Below, piece by piece: positions 48,701 to 59,711 of a stretch of 64,000 bases of DNA. The first letter of the stretch is position 1, and every line of letters starts with the position of its first letter. The stretch comes from Letharia columbiana (lineage: Eukaryota > Ascomycota > Lecanoromycetes > Lecanorales > Parmeliaceae): NCBI RefSeq assembly GCF_014066305.1, contig NW_023501120.1, positions 1 to 64,000 on the forward strand. The letters are read 5' to 3'. The position numbers and the translations under genes were made by a program. The notes beneath the pieces are model-generated. The model did not search any database and was not told the DNA's origin. It saw only the letters and a program-made list of their open reading frames with translations.

Positions 48701-49294
48701 TCGCTGAAGTCACCGCCTAAGAATTCTTTGAGCCCTTCGATTCTGAAGTAGCGCATATCTCTTTTTGATAAGATATGATCGACCTTTGATTCCACAGGGC
48801 TGATTAAGATATTGCAACTCGTAGTCCCCGGGAGGGCCAAGTGACCCTCGACGCTATTGCGTGGTGACGGCAGTAGAGTCTGCTCGCGCTGCTTAACATT
48901 CACGAAATGATATGCAGACAGGGCTCCGCGACTGAACTCACCTTGTAGCCCACTTTCGCAGCAGCGACCGCAACGATGTAGTATCTGAGGTCCACCGATG
49001 ATGGAACTTAGCAACATTCTTCCCGAGCATGTCTGCCTTACTTGGACCAAGATATGCGATTGTCTCGAATTTGGCACTCTTTCCAAGTTTTTCATCGATC
49101 CAAAAGGCAGCCCGGTTGACTGCGCGAGCCAATTTTCGAGAAGTAACATCGTCGAAGCCACCGGTAAAGTCTTGATGGCGAGGTATCGAAGCATAGACGT
49201 GATCCGGAGTAGAAGCCGCCATTTCATCGACTAGTGTGGGTATCAACCTACGTCCATACTCCTGCCCACCCTCAGGCGCCGCGATTGAGGCCAT
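45780..49294 (-). pseudogene. NRPS-like A-T-R carboxylic acid reductase, damaged in the A domain
   Basis: Exon-like blocks at 49294-49042, 48994-48942, 48879-48478, 48413-48191, 48139-46757, 46702-46335 and 46253-45780 would give about 1,050 aa. The adenylation domain has VHTSGSTGLPKP, a PPFHV-A-G turn, SSEAGF, YEGRSDDVIVFSNGEKFNP and KTDKG-type RTDKGTVKR. The carrier domain has FFAAGMDSLQV, with the phosphopantetheine Ser. The C-terminal thioester-reductase domain has LTGSTGSLGSYLL and the YGESK catalytic motif. Such enzymes activate an acid and reduce it to an aldehyde. Three lesions sit in the A domain: the acceptors expected at 48995-48996 and 48140-48141 read GG and AA instead of AG, and a TGA at 48075-48077 replaces the Gly of the A5 G-S-S-E motif. 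Cryptic splicing (35-nt and 123-nt introns) restores a frame but deletes about 20 residues including A5. Probably inactive. Confidence 0.8.
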
Positions 49295-50154
49295 GGCGGT
49301 AAACAAAAGCACGGGTTGATTTTTACGGAAAAGGGGACTCTCTGAAACAGAAGGTATGGGAAGACCAGATGAGGCTTTTGTGGGGATTTGACTAGCAAGT
49401 AGGGATTTGACTAGCAAGTAGGAATGGAATACACATTGATCGTACTCCAAGACAAATGTCTTGGTTCCCCGCCTTCTTGGGAGACCCTCGGCCAGGAGCC
49501 CAAGAAACAAATGTCCTGCAAATTAGCAGAGAATATGCGTGTGAGATGAGGGTCAGCCTGCAGTCTGTGGTGGGTAGTGAGCATAATGTTGTCGTTGGTA
49601 GATAGGTCGAATTTTTGGGGGGTCTTTTAGAGCACATCATACTTTAAGCATGACAAACCACAAAAAGTCCTCGGCTTTCTTTAGTAATCGCTCCAGAAGA
49701 ATTGGAACCGAGGTTTGCGGCACCTCCAAACAGAGGAGAGATTCTCTGCATTTCATTCTGCATCTAGTGGGCAAAGAGATCACATGATGCGCCATTATGG
49801 AATGCAGCGACCAGACGGCAAACCGACGCTGGTCGGCGCCCCTCTACTAAAACGTAGTTCCTGTGCTTCCCAACGATTCGCAGAATCTCTTCTCTCTTTC
49901 AGCGCTAATGACTTGCAAGGAAGCACGGTTGTGCAGCTCTTACACAAGTCTTCGTGGCTTCACTCTACTCTGCGGTCGTAGTCGCATGGTTCAGGGGCCA
50001 TGGAGAGCACAAAGCCTCCGCCCACCCATCGACTTGACCGTCGCTGATTATGGTCGGTTCGATCTTTGCATATCAGCATCTGACCATTGGGCACCAAGTT
50101 TCTGCTCAGTCGTTCCAGGTTATCGCAGACAACCTTGCTATCGCCGCAACCTTG
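49295..50154. other. Upstream region of the NRPS-like gene, with a 19-bp tandem duplication
   Basis: No gene seen. GGGATTTGACTAGCAAGTA occurs twice head-to-tail at 49383-49401 and 49402-49420, about 90 bp before the start codon, probably in the 5' leader or core promoter. The remainder separates the NRPS-like gene from the 3' end of the next minus-strand gene. Confidence 0.5.
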
Positions 50155-52358
50155 TCATCCAGTGACCTGCCATGCTAGGCCACTATAGCCAATTATTTGA
50201 GTGAAGATTTCATTCCTAAGCGCCAAACCCATAACTTTGAACTCGCTGTCATCCATAAGCTCGAAAATCAGCCCACTATCAGAATTTTTGCGTATGGTCT
50301 TGCAATTGTCAAATCGTAGCTTCCATAGAAGGGTTGATCTCACTGCAGTTACGTAGCGAGCACCACTTGAGCTGACGTGAAGATCTCCATGATGGCTTTG
50401 GCACGTGCAATGATATCTGCCAATATCTATTGCAGGTTCGGTCTCGTCATCGGCCTTCGAAGGCATTGTCGTCTTATCTGACGCGCCTTCAACTTTTTTG
50501 GAGGGCTCTGTGGGCAGTGCATCTTTGCTGTGCCTGGCTTCCACTTGCAAGCGAGCTATGGCCCACTCGGCTGCAGTCAAGAGCGTCAGCGTTGCTTTTG
50601 AGATCCAAAGGCAAAGGGACTTGGAGCACATACCATCTGTGGGTATCTTCCAAAATAACCATGTCAATGGCGATACAACATGCCGATAGTGTGGCATGCG
50701 GCTCGCAATTGGAAAAGTCCCGAAAAACATAATGGCGGCTTCAAGTTGTGACATCTTGACCAGCAGCCAGAGAGGTGTGGTGGCGATGAATAGCCAAACA
50801 AGACCGAGAAGTGATAGCGAAAACATTGTGCGGGGTGGGCTCCGCCATTGGTAGAAGCTGTGAGTGGCACGTATCAGTACCTCGGAAGGATGAGCTGGCA
50901 GGATGGGAAAAGGAAAAGCCTGCGCGTGGTCACCACGTAATCTCAGTCCTTGCTTACTTTCTCATGATCTCCAAAGTGTCTGCCATATCGCCCAGTGCTA
51001 ATAGTGATCTCGGTCCCAGCTCTTTGATCAACGCGGCCATCCACCCACGAGATCCATGCTGCTCGATCAGCTGAGTGAGATTCGTGGCGGTCTGCTCAAC
51101 GTCCTCAGACCGTTCAATATTTTCCCGGAGATCTTCGGCCGTGGGAGGGTACAGGTGTCGCATAAGCACGAGCCACATAATGCCAAGAACCTGGGGGGAT
51201 CACCATCAGCATTAGTTATCCTGAACCCATGACATGGTTTTTCAAGCTTACCGCAGCACCTGCAAGATGACCGATGGCCCAAAAAAAGAGATAGGATCCA
51301 AGGTACACGCCGGTCTCCACAGGGTCATCCCAGCGATAAATGTGCCGAATCTTCATGAGGACCACTTGATACGGCGTTGATGACATGAGGAACCTTTCCA
51401 AACTAGTGTTGATGGCGTCCTCATTTGCCGAAGGTAGGGTTGGGGACTCGTCAATGTACTGGTCACAGTAGTGCCTGGCATAAAAACGTGCGAGCTGGAC
51501 GTTGATTTAGCATTCGAGCCTTTTCGAAGACGTCATACGATTTCGAGAGCACGATAGTGCGCATGCACTGTTTGGAAAAGCACGTACATGCTGGCTGTAA
51601 CTGGCCCAGTTGACTTGGCCTTCTTTCTTCTGATCCCCTGTTCGGAAGTCCTTCTTTTGCGGCCGCGGTAGATTGTGGGGCGGTATTCTTCTAATTTTGA
51701 GTACATGGCGATCCATTGTCCATCTGACGTATTGGTCTTGTCTTGTCTTTTTCAAATCCTCCAACTCCGCCAGCGCCGACTGTTGTTCCTCCTTATTGTC
51801 GGCATTCGACGCCTTATCGTATACCCGGACCAGATTCACATCCGCACCGTGGGCTATGACTTGGTTGTCCATAACAGCAGCCATCTTTGCCCCACTTGCG
51901 CCATGTAGTAGGGATGAGACAGTATCGACCGGGTTGTGAAGGAATTCTTTGACTTGGGGTCCCTTGTGCTCTGGTACAGGATGATTAAGGCGGTCCTCAT
52001 CGCCATCGTGGATGGGTGCCGGCGCCAAAGCAGGAGCTGTGGGCAACTGATGAGCATGTTGCTGATGGGAGGTATGCAGGAGCTTGTGTGTCTTGATCTT
52101 CACTTTCGATCGTACTTTCGCAGAGACTCGGCGCACATTAGCAAAGCTCCTCGGGTTTGTATCGGCTTCTCCTTGGTCGGCGTCGACGTCGTAGCCATCG
52201 CTACCACTGGAGCTAGGACTGGGACTACGTGGGTGCTCCTGCAGTGGAGCGGTGATATGGCGGTCGGCCTCGTCGTAGACGTTAAATGAGGCGCGATCCA
52301 GGCCACTAGACGCGTGCTCGAGAGAGGCAGGCTTGCTGAGGCTGAGGATGCTTGACAT
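50155..52358 (-). CDS. DUF3292-type membrane protein with GRAM-like C-terminus
   Basis: Five exons: 52358-51588, 51494-51252, 51190-50958, 50857-50634 and 50570-50155, giving 628 aa, with introns of 61-100 nt and consistent phases. The start is the ATG of MSSILSLSK. The N-terminal 250 residues are polar and Ser/Pro/His-rich. Conserved segments follow: MDRHVLKIRRIPPHNLPRPQ, ASYSQHLARFYARHYCDQYI and WDDPVETGVYLGSYLFFWAI. Helices lie at about YLGSYLFFWAIGHLAGAAVL, FSLSLLGLVWLFIATTPLWL and AAIMFFGTFPIAS. The C-terminus (RYVTAVRSTLLWKL through LIFELMDDSEFKVMGL to EIFTQIIGYSGLAWQVTG) resembles a GRAM fold that binds membrane lipids. The protein probably sits in an endomembrane and may act in lipid transport or contact; this is inference. 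The gene looks intact. Confidence 0.82.
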
Positions 52359-54631
52359 AATAGTTAGATAATCGCTTGGAAAGTGCAATACTATGCCTTC
52401 ATCATGCTGAACATAAATTAGAACGAGCTCAGGTCTTTGGCTCGTGAATGATGAAACAGGAAATGAGTGACGTGTCTTGGTAGTTTGGTATTTTGGGTCA
52501 CCTGGTCAAAATTTGAAAGGTGGCGGAGATAAGATAAAGTATCCGCCCCACTCTTGATTAGATAAGAGAATTCAGTGTCCTCTCCTCAATTGAATTATAC
52601 TTTACGCTGCCGGCCGGCTCTTGCAATATCCTACAATCGAGGGAATGTTATACAATCTCTCACTCGACCGATGTTGATGTTCAAGCTAAGTAAAGATGAA
52701 GTAGTTATCATCAGTATCTGGAAATCTATCACATAAATTCAAAGACTTTACCGAAGTGGTGAGCGCTCATCGTATTAATTTGAAGTGTGACTGCGCCGAT
52801 GTAACATGGGCAGGGACTTCGGTCATCCACACAGAAACACTCGACTCGCCATGATTCCATACCGACAACAGCTACAAACAAATTCTTTGCAACAAACTCG
52901 AAGCGCTTCATCATTCTTCAAAGTCTCGTACCAAGACCCTTCTCGACGATCCGTCCTTTGAGAAATTACCGCCGGCGGGTGATCTTCGGCGAACCGAATA
53001 TCAGAAGCCGGCTGGAGTATTGCCCCTCCCCCGAAGCATCGTAGAGAGATACGCTCATATTCTGCTTGACGGAAAGGAGGAAAGCATCGTTGCCTTGTCA
53101 ACGCCTGCCTCCGTCTTCAACTCCTCCTTCCCCACTCGTAGCTACCGTGAAAAGAGGGAGGATCCAGCCCGACCGTCACCACAGTCATCTCTCCCATCGG
53201 TAGCCGTTAGAAAACCACCCAACTATCGGCCTTCGGGATTGGCCGCAACTCCAAGTGGCACCAACCTTGAGGCTGGCTGTGCGTCTTGCCTTCCTCTTCG
53301 GCAGTAATCTGCACTCATACATGATACAGCTGAAGGGTAAAGTCATACATTGTGTACGTAGATGCGAAGGCCGAGCAAGAGCCCGCCCAGTGTGTTGATC
53401 TTTGCACCAAAAAATGCACCGAAGCCGCGGGACTCTCGAAGAAGCTTCTCGATGCAAGAGGAGTACTCGTATCTACCTGGATATGCAATCTCTAAAATCC
53501 AATGAATCCAAACCTTCTTAATCCGTCGATCCAGAACCGTATTACAAAAGAGTTGAAAAATAAAAGTATGAAGCGTAAAAAAAGACTTCTAAAAGTTCAT
53601 GAATGTTGAAAACTGAAGTTATATTAATATTGATTAAAATTATATAATAGTGGAAATAAAGCCTGTCCAAAATCTCCAGCCCTACGCCGCGCAACGGGGC
53701 GGGGGAACTCGCCCGGGGTTCGGTGGTTTCGGGGTGAGTTTTTGGGTTGGTACCCCTCTAAAACCCACCCCCAGATTGGTCGGTCTTAGAGATTGCACAT
53801 CCAGGTAGATTGCATATCCGGGTAGATACGCGTATGCAAGCAACACACCTGAAGGATTGATCTGTGTTCCATCGGGCAGGTCTCGAGCAACTACTATGTA
53901 CGGATAATACATGAAGATCGGCTGTGAGGATGGATATCAAGAACTACGAGTAGAGCCATGTGGATGAAGGGTCTTGTCGAAGCCGGGAGATGCCGGATAC
54001 TGTTGTCACTAAACACTTGGCGCAGTCTTGACCGACCTAATCAAATCGTGCCACGCACTTCCCTTACCTCGCTACCCGGACAAGGTAGACACCGTCTTAC
54101 AAACTATGGACTACAACGGTTTCTGCATAACCTCTATGAAAAACGATTGGACCGGAGTCTCTTCACTTCACCAACATGTCGTTAATCAATGGCTGGGCCC
54201 CCGTAAAGTTGGTGTGACCCGCCCTGCTGCTCCAGATCAAACCCCTCACTCTATGAGGGTTGAATAAAGAAAAGAAAAGAATAGGAGTCACCTCCACACC
54301 TGCCCCCACCCCTGAGCTGTCTTCGGGACCGGAGTCCGAAGCCTCGGCCTTCAGGGTGACATCGGCTCGGGAAGGATCTTGACGGTGCGATCCCTAGACC
54401 GAGCTGAGACTCTAGCGCATACAAGAAGAACTCTGGGCCGAGGTTGTAGGGGTAGGAATTTGCTTCCGGCGCCTCTCTTCTCAATTCTCCTCTAGTCTTA
54501 CTCTTGCATTCCCTAGTCTACCGAAATCGGGTCTTCCTGTACCCACGAGACTCGTAACCTTCATCAGTCGTCAAGATGCGCTTTGGCGAGTCTCACCGCC
54601 CTTGGGACCCCCGCATCCTCTTCCAACACTT
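52359..54631. other. Gene-poor stretch with a sharp AT/GC boundary
   Basis: A plus frame at about 52850-53305 reads coherently (SKSRTKTLLDDPSFEKLPPA, then LPLPRSIVERYAHILLDGKE) but lacks an ATG and has no family match; it may be an exon remnant. Between 53520 and 53660 the sequence is very AT-rich and then switches to G/C-rich runs at 53690-53770. The GC-rich block at 54290-54480 also has no gene. Nothing else was recognised. Confidence 0.4.
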
Positions 54632-56096
54632 TCAGGTCTTGGAGGACTCCCGGATACTCTGCATCAACCTCGCGAGCCTCTGCTCCGCAGCTTGCACCTT
54701 GAGCACCTGCGTCTTGCCCTCTCTCCTTGAGGCAACCGCAGTCGCCACACCCTCAATGAATTTCCGCATGAACTTCCGCAGGCTTTGCAGCTGCATAACG
54801 ATCAACATTCGAACCAGTCCGACACGTTCATCTGGCGTCTCGATCTCGTAGCCACCGAGGCACACCTTGATGTCATCCATCGGATTTTCGCGCCCGTGGT
54901 GTTTCCCGTCTGCAGTACTCTCCCGGACCGGAGTGCCGTCAGTCACGTCGTCGAGATATTTGGCCACGGTTGACTCGCATAGAGAGGCTAGCCGTTCCGT
55001 AACCATTCCTAATAGCAGAACATACTCGGAGCGCAAAAAGCAGGTTGAGCAATCCAACACAGAATTGCAGCGGCCCAGCGCCTCCTTCTGCGACACGAGG
55101 ATTGAGTCTAGCGCGGCGGTATCGACGTGCCTGGCTTTGGTTTCCAAGTCTTCGAGGAGGATGACCATGATGCTCAAACACCGGCAATTATCTTGCATGA
55201 CAGTTGCCGGGCCATCCTTATTTAGGTGAACTTTGCTGGATGGGGTTGCTGGACGTGCCTGTGGTGTCGACTGTGGACTTGGTAGACCGTCGGAAAAAGA
55301 ATGTAGTGGCGATAAAGGTGATCGGGAGACATAAGAGTTCAAGTCGAAGTCGGACGGCGATGGGAGTAATTGAGCCTGCTCGAAGACCGAAGAAATATCT
55401 GTGGGAACTTAGTGAATTGTCATTGTCTGAGTCGTAAGTACATACCTGACAGGGCGTCTACAGGCGTGCTTTCAAGAGATTCGCAGTGACTGGCGAAGTA
55501 GAAGTCTGGATCAAAGTCTTGTTGGGATGGCAGGGTCGAGATGTAGTTGCTGTCTAGATAGTCGTCGATAGTTCGGCCATCGAAACCCGGCAGCATGTCG
55601 CTCTGAATAAGACCAGGTGTAGGGATATCATTCTCCAAACTATTAACCGGCATGAAGCTTCCCATAGTATCATCTGCAAAGTCCTCCATCTTTTGTGTGA
55701 ATTCACCGGGCGCTGGTTGTTGAGGCTTATTTGCGGTCGATAGTTTCGCGGCATCCAGGGCAGAGTCTCCTATGCTGAAGCCTTTATCCTTGGTAACGTT
55801 GCGTTTTCGACGTCCCCGGCCTTTGCCTTGCAAAGAATACACGCATTCACTTGAGGTCCGTAGGCATCGTTCACAGCCATCTCGTCGGCCACCGCATCTT
55901 TGCTACAGGCACAGGAATGGTCAGCCAATCAAACATGGGCGACAATGGCGCGCATACGAACCTTCTTCGCTCGGCACTTGTCACATGCGGAGTAGCGGGG
56001 TCTTTGCCCTTCACCTTTACCGTTCAGAGGATCCGTGGTTCGCTCAATAAAATGGGTATCGTCGTTCTGAGCATCGTAGCGCAAGGTTCCGAACAT
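54632..56096 (-). CDS. Zn2Cys6 transcription factor, AflR-like
   Basis: Three exons: 56096-55962, 55902-55446 and 55398-54632, giving 452 aa. The start is the ATG of MFGTLRYD; the frame upstream begins with TTG. The first intron (donor GTTCGT, acceptor GTAG) splits the zinc cluster: SACDKCRAKK joins QRCGGRRDGCERC and SSECVY, providing all six Cys in the CX2CX6CX6CX2CX6C style. A basic GKGRGRRKR linker follows, then an acidic Ser/Pro-rich middle. Residues about 280-440 match the AflR regulatory region (CRCLSIMVILLEDL, then KEALGRCNSVLDCSTCFLRS and the helix LLGMVTERLASLCE). Proteins of this type bind promoters of secondary-metabolite gene clusters. The nearest candidate target is the broken NRPS-like gene about 5 kb away; any regulatory link is inference. 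The gene looks intact. Confidence 0.88.
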
Positions 56097-58530
56097 TGCG
56101 TCATAAAGAGTAGATATATAGGTAGACAACAAGACTTGTAAGGGATCGCAGCCTTGTGAAGGTAGGAAACAATAATTGTGAGGGTTCGCAGCCTAATAAG
56201 GCGCTTTAAGAGACGGGAAACCTGACGGGAAAATGTAATGCTGACAGTTCCCGTAGCTACCACCGACTCATCAACTTCGGGCCTCATCCCTACGGATGCA
56301 TGATTAGAAGCCTTGGACACTAATCCCATGTTCGGTTAGAGTCCTTGCGCACACCACGGGTCCTGCTCCGCCTCATGAAGCCAATCACAATTACAGAGGG
56401 CGAACGAATTGCTTGCCGATGCTGAAGGGCGTGCACCATCAATCAACCCTGGTAAGATCGTAAAGATTGTTTCGACCACGCAACGTCACGAAGTCGATCG
56501 GGGGTCCAATGCCATCGAAAGATGGAGGAAGATGGAGGAAGATGGAGGGTACGGCCGGACCCTGCGTACCCATAACCCGTTGGATTTCTACACCGTTGCT
56601 CACCGCAAGTATAGAAGGATCAAAGGTTAGGAATCTTGGCTTATCCCATGGCCAATGGTAAAGTCATTGACTAAAGCGATCTACGTGACACTATTGAGCT
56701 GACAGTGAATGGAATTCGGATTCGCTTCGTGGTCCGATGTTCGCTTATCAATAGCACTAGTATCTACAGGGTTAGTCTATGGACATGGCCGAAATCTTAT
56801 GGCTGAACGTACTTAGATAGCTACATATGTGCCTGGGAACAACTCAAGTCCCTACTTGTCCCTCCATTACGTCTCTACCATTAATGTTTACATCGACCAA
56901 AATTGTCGAAAGAAGGAAAGAAAGGAATGGGGTGTAGCGCCAGGGCGGAACCAGCGACAAAATACGCTAAGAAAGCTTGAAAGCGCCCGCAGCGGGCCTG
57001 ACAACGGCCCCAGTTGGCCCCCGGGATGCCTCCCGTTGGTTTATGGTGGGCTACAGTAATGATCTGTGCGTCTGCTGAAAATTAAGGTCTGGACCAAGGA
57101 GACCGACTTCGCCAACTACTTTATCTCATACTCTCACTCTTCCTACCTTTCCCGAGCCTGGCACCGCAAATCATTTTCGGGATCTTCTCGCGAGCCAAGG
57201 GACAACCCACTTTATTCACTTGGCGCTTAGTATGCGTCTGACTCGACAAACGGTGCATGGGACGGTGGAGGACTCAGTGGCCTATATTTGGGTCTAAGGG
57301 CTGGGATTGATAGTGTTCGAAGACAGAGCATGATTCATGTCTAACACCATCAATTAGAAGTGATACTCGATCACACGAGGGATTTGGGATCCCAGCCCTC
57401 TCGGCTCAGACTGGAAGTGTTGGACTTGTACCCTGTGAAATCGGGTTCGCCAAGCTATCTCAAACGCGAAACTCCATCGATCAACGACAGCAGACCTACG
57501 GAACGGAACATCCAAAGAGTCGGGGAACATCCACAGTGAGCTCTTAAGGATGACCACACCCAATTAAACATCTGACTCAGCATCCCATCGATCTTGCCGT
57601 TTGTTCTTTTGAAACATTGATGCCCAAAAGCTGAATATACGATGGCTACCTTAATTGAGAATCCTCGACGACAACGATGAGCATGAATAGAAAGTTCGAA
57701 CAATAGGCCGGATTTTTCTACAGCCAAGCTGGCGGTGTTGGCCGGTTCAGCGTGGATGAAATGTTACCATTCCGGTTCAGTTGATTTCCAAAATTCGTTT
57801 CAGCTGTATGGAGCTGGACCTTAGATGTTTACGAACAGACGAATGAGTGGACTCATTGCTAAGGACCAATCCTTGACTCACCACACTTATTCTCCGGTTT
57901 ACCGTTGTTGCTATTCCTCTCGGGGACTTGTGCGACGAGGTGCAAGTTACTACACGCAAATGCGTGCCTCTCGTCCTTGTTATTGCAGGTTCTTTGCTCG
58001 GCGAATGTCGAGCGCTTTCCAGACAACACAAGACGGTGCGGAAGGAGTAGGAGGGAGCCTCAGGGAGGTCGCGGGCGTGCGGAGATGAATGCCAAGACGC
58101 CAAGACTTCGTGCGCGCCGGGGGTTTGTTTAGCGTCTGCTAGCGCGCTCGAAATCTTGTCACCAATGTCACCAACGCCTATCAATCGAATCTGCTACCCA
58201 GACATCTCATACATGACTGACGACTGACGACCGGCTACTGACTACCGAATATTCACTACTCTCGGTGATAGATTTACCTGTGTTGGTCGCCCTTTCAGTC
58301 GAGCTGAAAAGGATTTTAATCATTGGCCATGTGAGTTTTACTATCGGTCGTCCCTCCACCTCCTCGTCACTGTACCATGTCTGCTTGGGCATGCCATGTC
58401 CGAAACAGCTGTCCTGCGGGTCTTGATCGACGCCCGGGAGCTGTCACCCTTTATCTAATATTTGCATTCAAGGCCATCGTGCTGAGATCTGTCTCCTCTA
58501 GCTTCATCGGACTAGAGATATAGCCAGTTT
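56097..58530. other. Gene-poor stretch
   Basis: No gene assembled. A 12-bp tandem repeat (GATGGAGGAAGA, about 2.5 units) lies at 56520-56550. A short minus frame at 58207-58392 starts MPKQTWYSDEEVEGRPIVKL, which looks protein-like, but no continuation was found. Confidence 0.4.
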
Positions 58531-59203
58531 ATGTCTCATATCCGCACAAACCTCTCAACTCTCCTTTCCACTGTTTTATCGCAATCTCGATACTACCAGC
58601 ACGTCCAGTGGTCATTCTCAATGAGTAGCAACACTTACCAGCCTAAGTCAAAGTTGGGGTCTACAGTACACGCGCACCATCGAGATAGGGCACTTCAAAT
58701 CATCAACTCCACGACTTGGCCCTTGCACTATAGTGAAACGACTTATTAACAGCCTACCCGTTGATGCATTGATAAGATTCGAGTGTGGCAGCTACGCTAT
58801 GCCAGCACTCGAAGGGGGTATGATTTGCTTTGGTGGTCTCAAAAACCTGCAGCACCTCCAAATCGACTTCAATGTTTTGCCTCCAAATGCTGAGGTTAGT
58901 CTAAAGATGAGCGATGTGTTATCCCAGCGTAACCTCTCTGAGCTTAAGATCGACTTCGGCCAGTCCTGCTCTCCAATCGGCTGTGGCTGAAAGACGTCAC
59001 GGACGGACACGATTCTCGTAAAGTCCACTTGAAGAGCCTACCGATGGCACAAAATTCCGCACCGGATGTTTGCTCGCTCCAAGCCTTTCTGATCAATGGG
59101 GATCCTGGAATCCTCACTCATCTCACACTTCACAAAGTAGCTCCGATTTATGGCGGTATCCTGAGTCTAGATAGCTTCCCTAGCCTGGTTCACTTGGATT
59201 TAT
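58531..59203 (+). pseudogene. F-box/leucine-rich-repeat-like gene remnant
   Basis: Plus-strand fragments read like the C-terminal part of fungal F-box proteins: VKRLINSLPVDALIRFECG, GLKNLQHLQIDFNVL, LSQRNLSELKIDFGQ, and after a stop and a frame change CSLQAFLINGDPG, ILTHLTLHKVAPIYGGIL and FPSLVHLDL. The regular Leu spacing supports degenerate leucine-rich repeats. Several in-frame stops (for example after CSPIGCG, about 58988) interrupt it and no N-terminal F-box was found. It is most likely a relic. Confidence 0.4.
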
Positions 59204-59711
59204 AGGACTGTTGCTGCATGAAGGCGCTCATTCGCGCGAGGCAAAATACGTTGTGCACAAACGCGACATATCGAGCTACATTTTCGAACAGCGCACAATA
59301 CACTAGTATAAAAACACCGTTCCGTGCTAGCCACATTTTCCGCTGACTTTGTGGTAGCTAATCTACCCCGCTTTGAGAGTCACTCTATATATCGACCACC
59401 CATGTCGGGTGCGGAAGCGCTCCTGAGACAGGGTACACCCTCTGGTCGCGAATACTGAATTGTAGCGAACATTTGGACCATACCAAGGAGATGTACGCTA
59501 GCTGTACTAACGGTCATGTCAGCGCGCAGTTGAGCCATGCGCGATCGAGGACAAGAGGCGCAGCGTCTTGTCTTGGACCCCCCATACACCACAAGCTACA
59601 TAGGATTTCATATATCAATGCCGAAAAATGTAAATTGCTAAAATTGCTGAATAGTCGTCCTACTAAAAGCAGCAAAGCAATCAACCATCGCCCTTTCTGT
59701 GACTCAATCTC
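59204..59711. other. Intergenic, nothing seen
   Basis: No gene recognised. This stretch contains the 3' flank of the convergent Hsp70-like gene. Confidence 0.4.
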
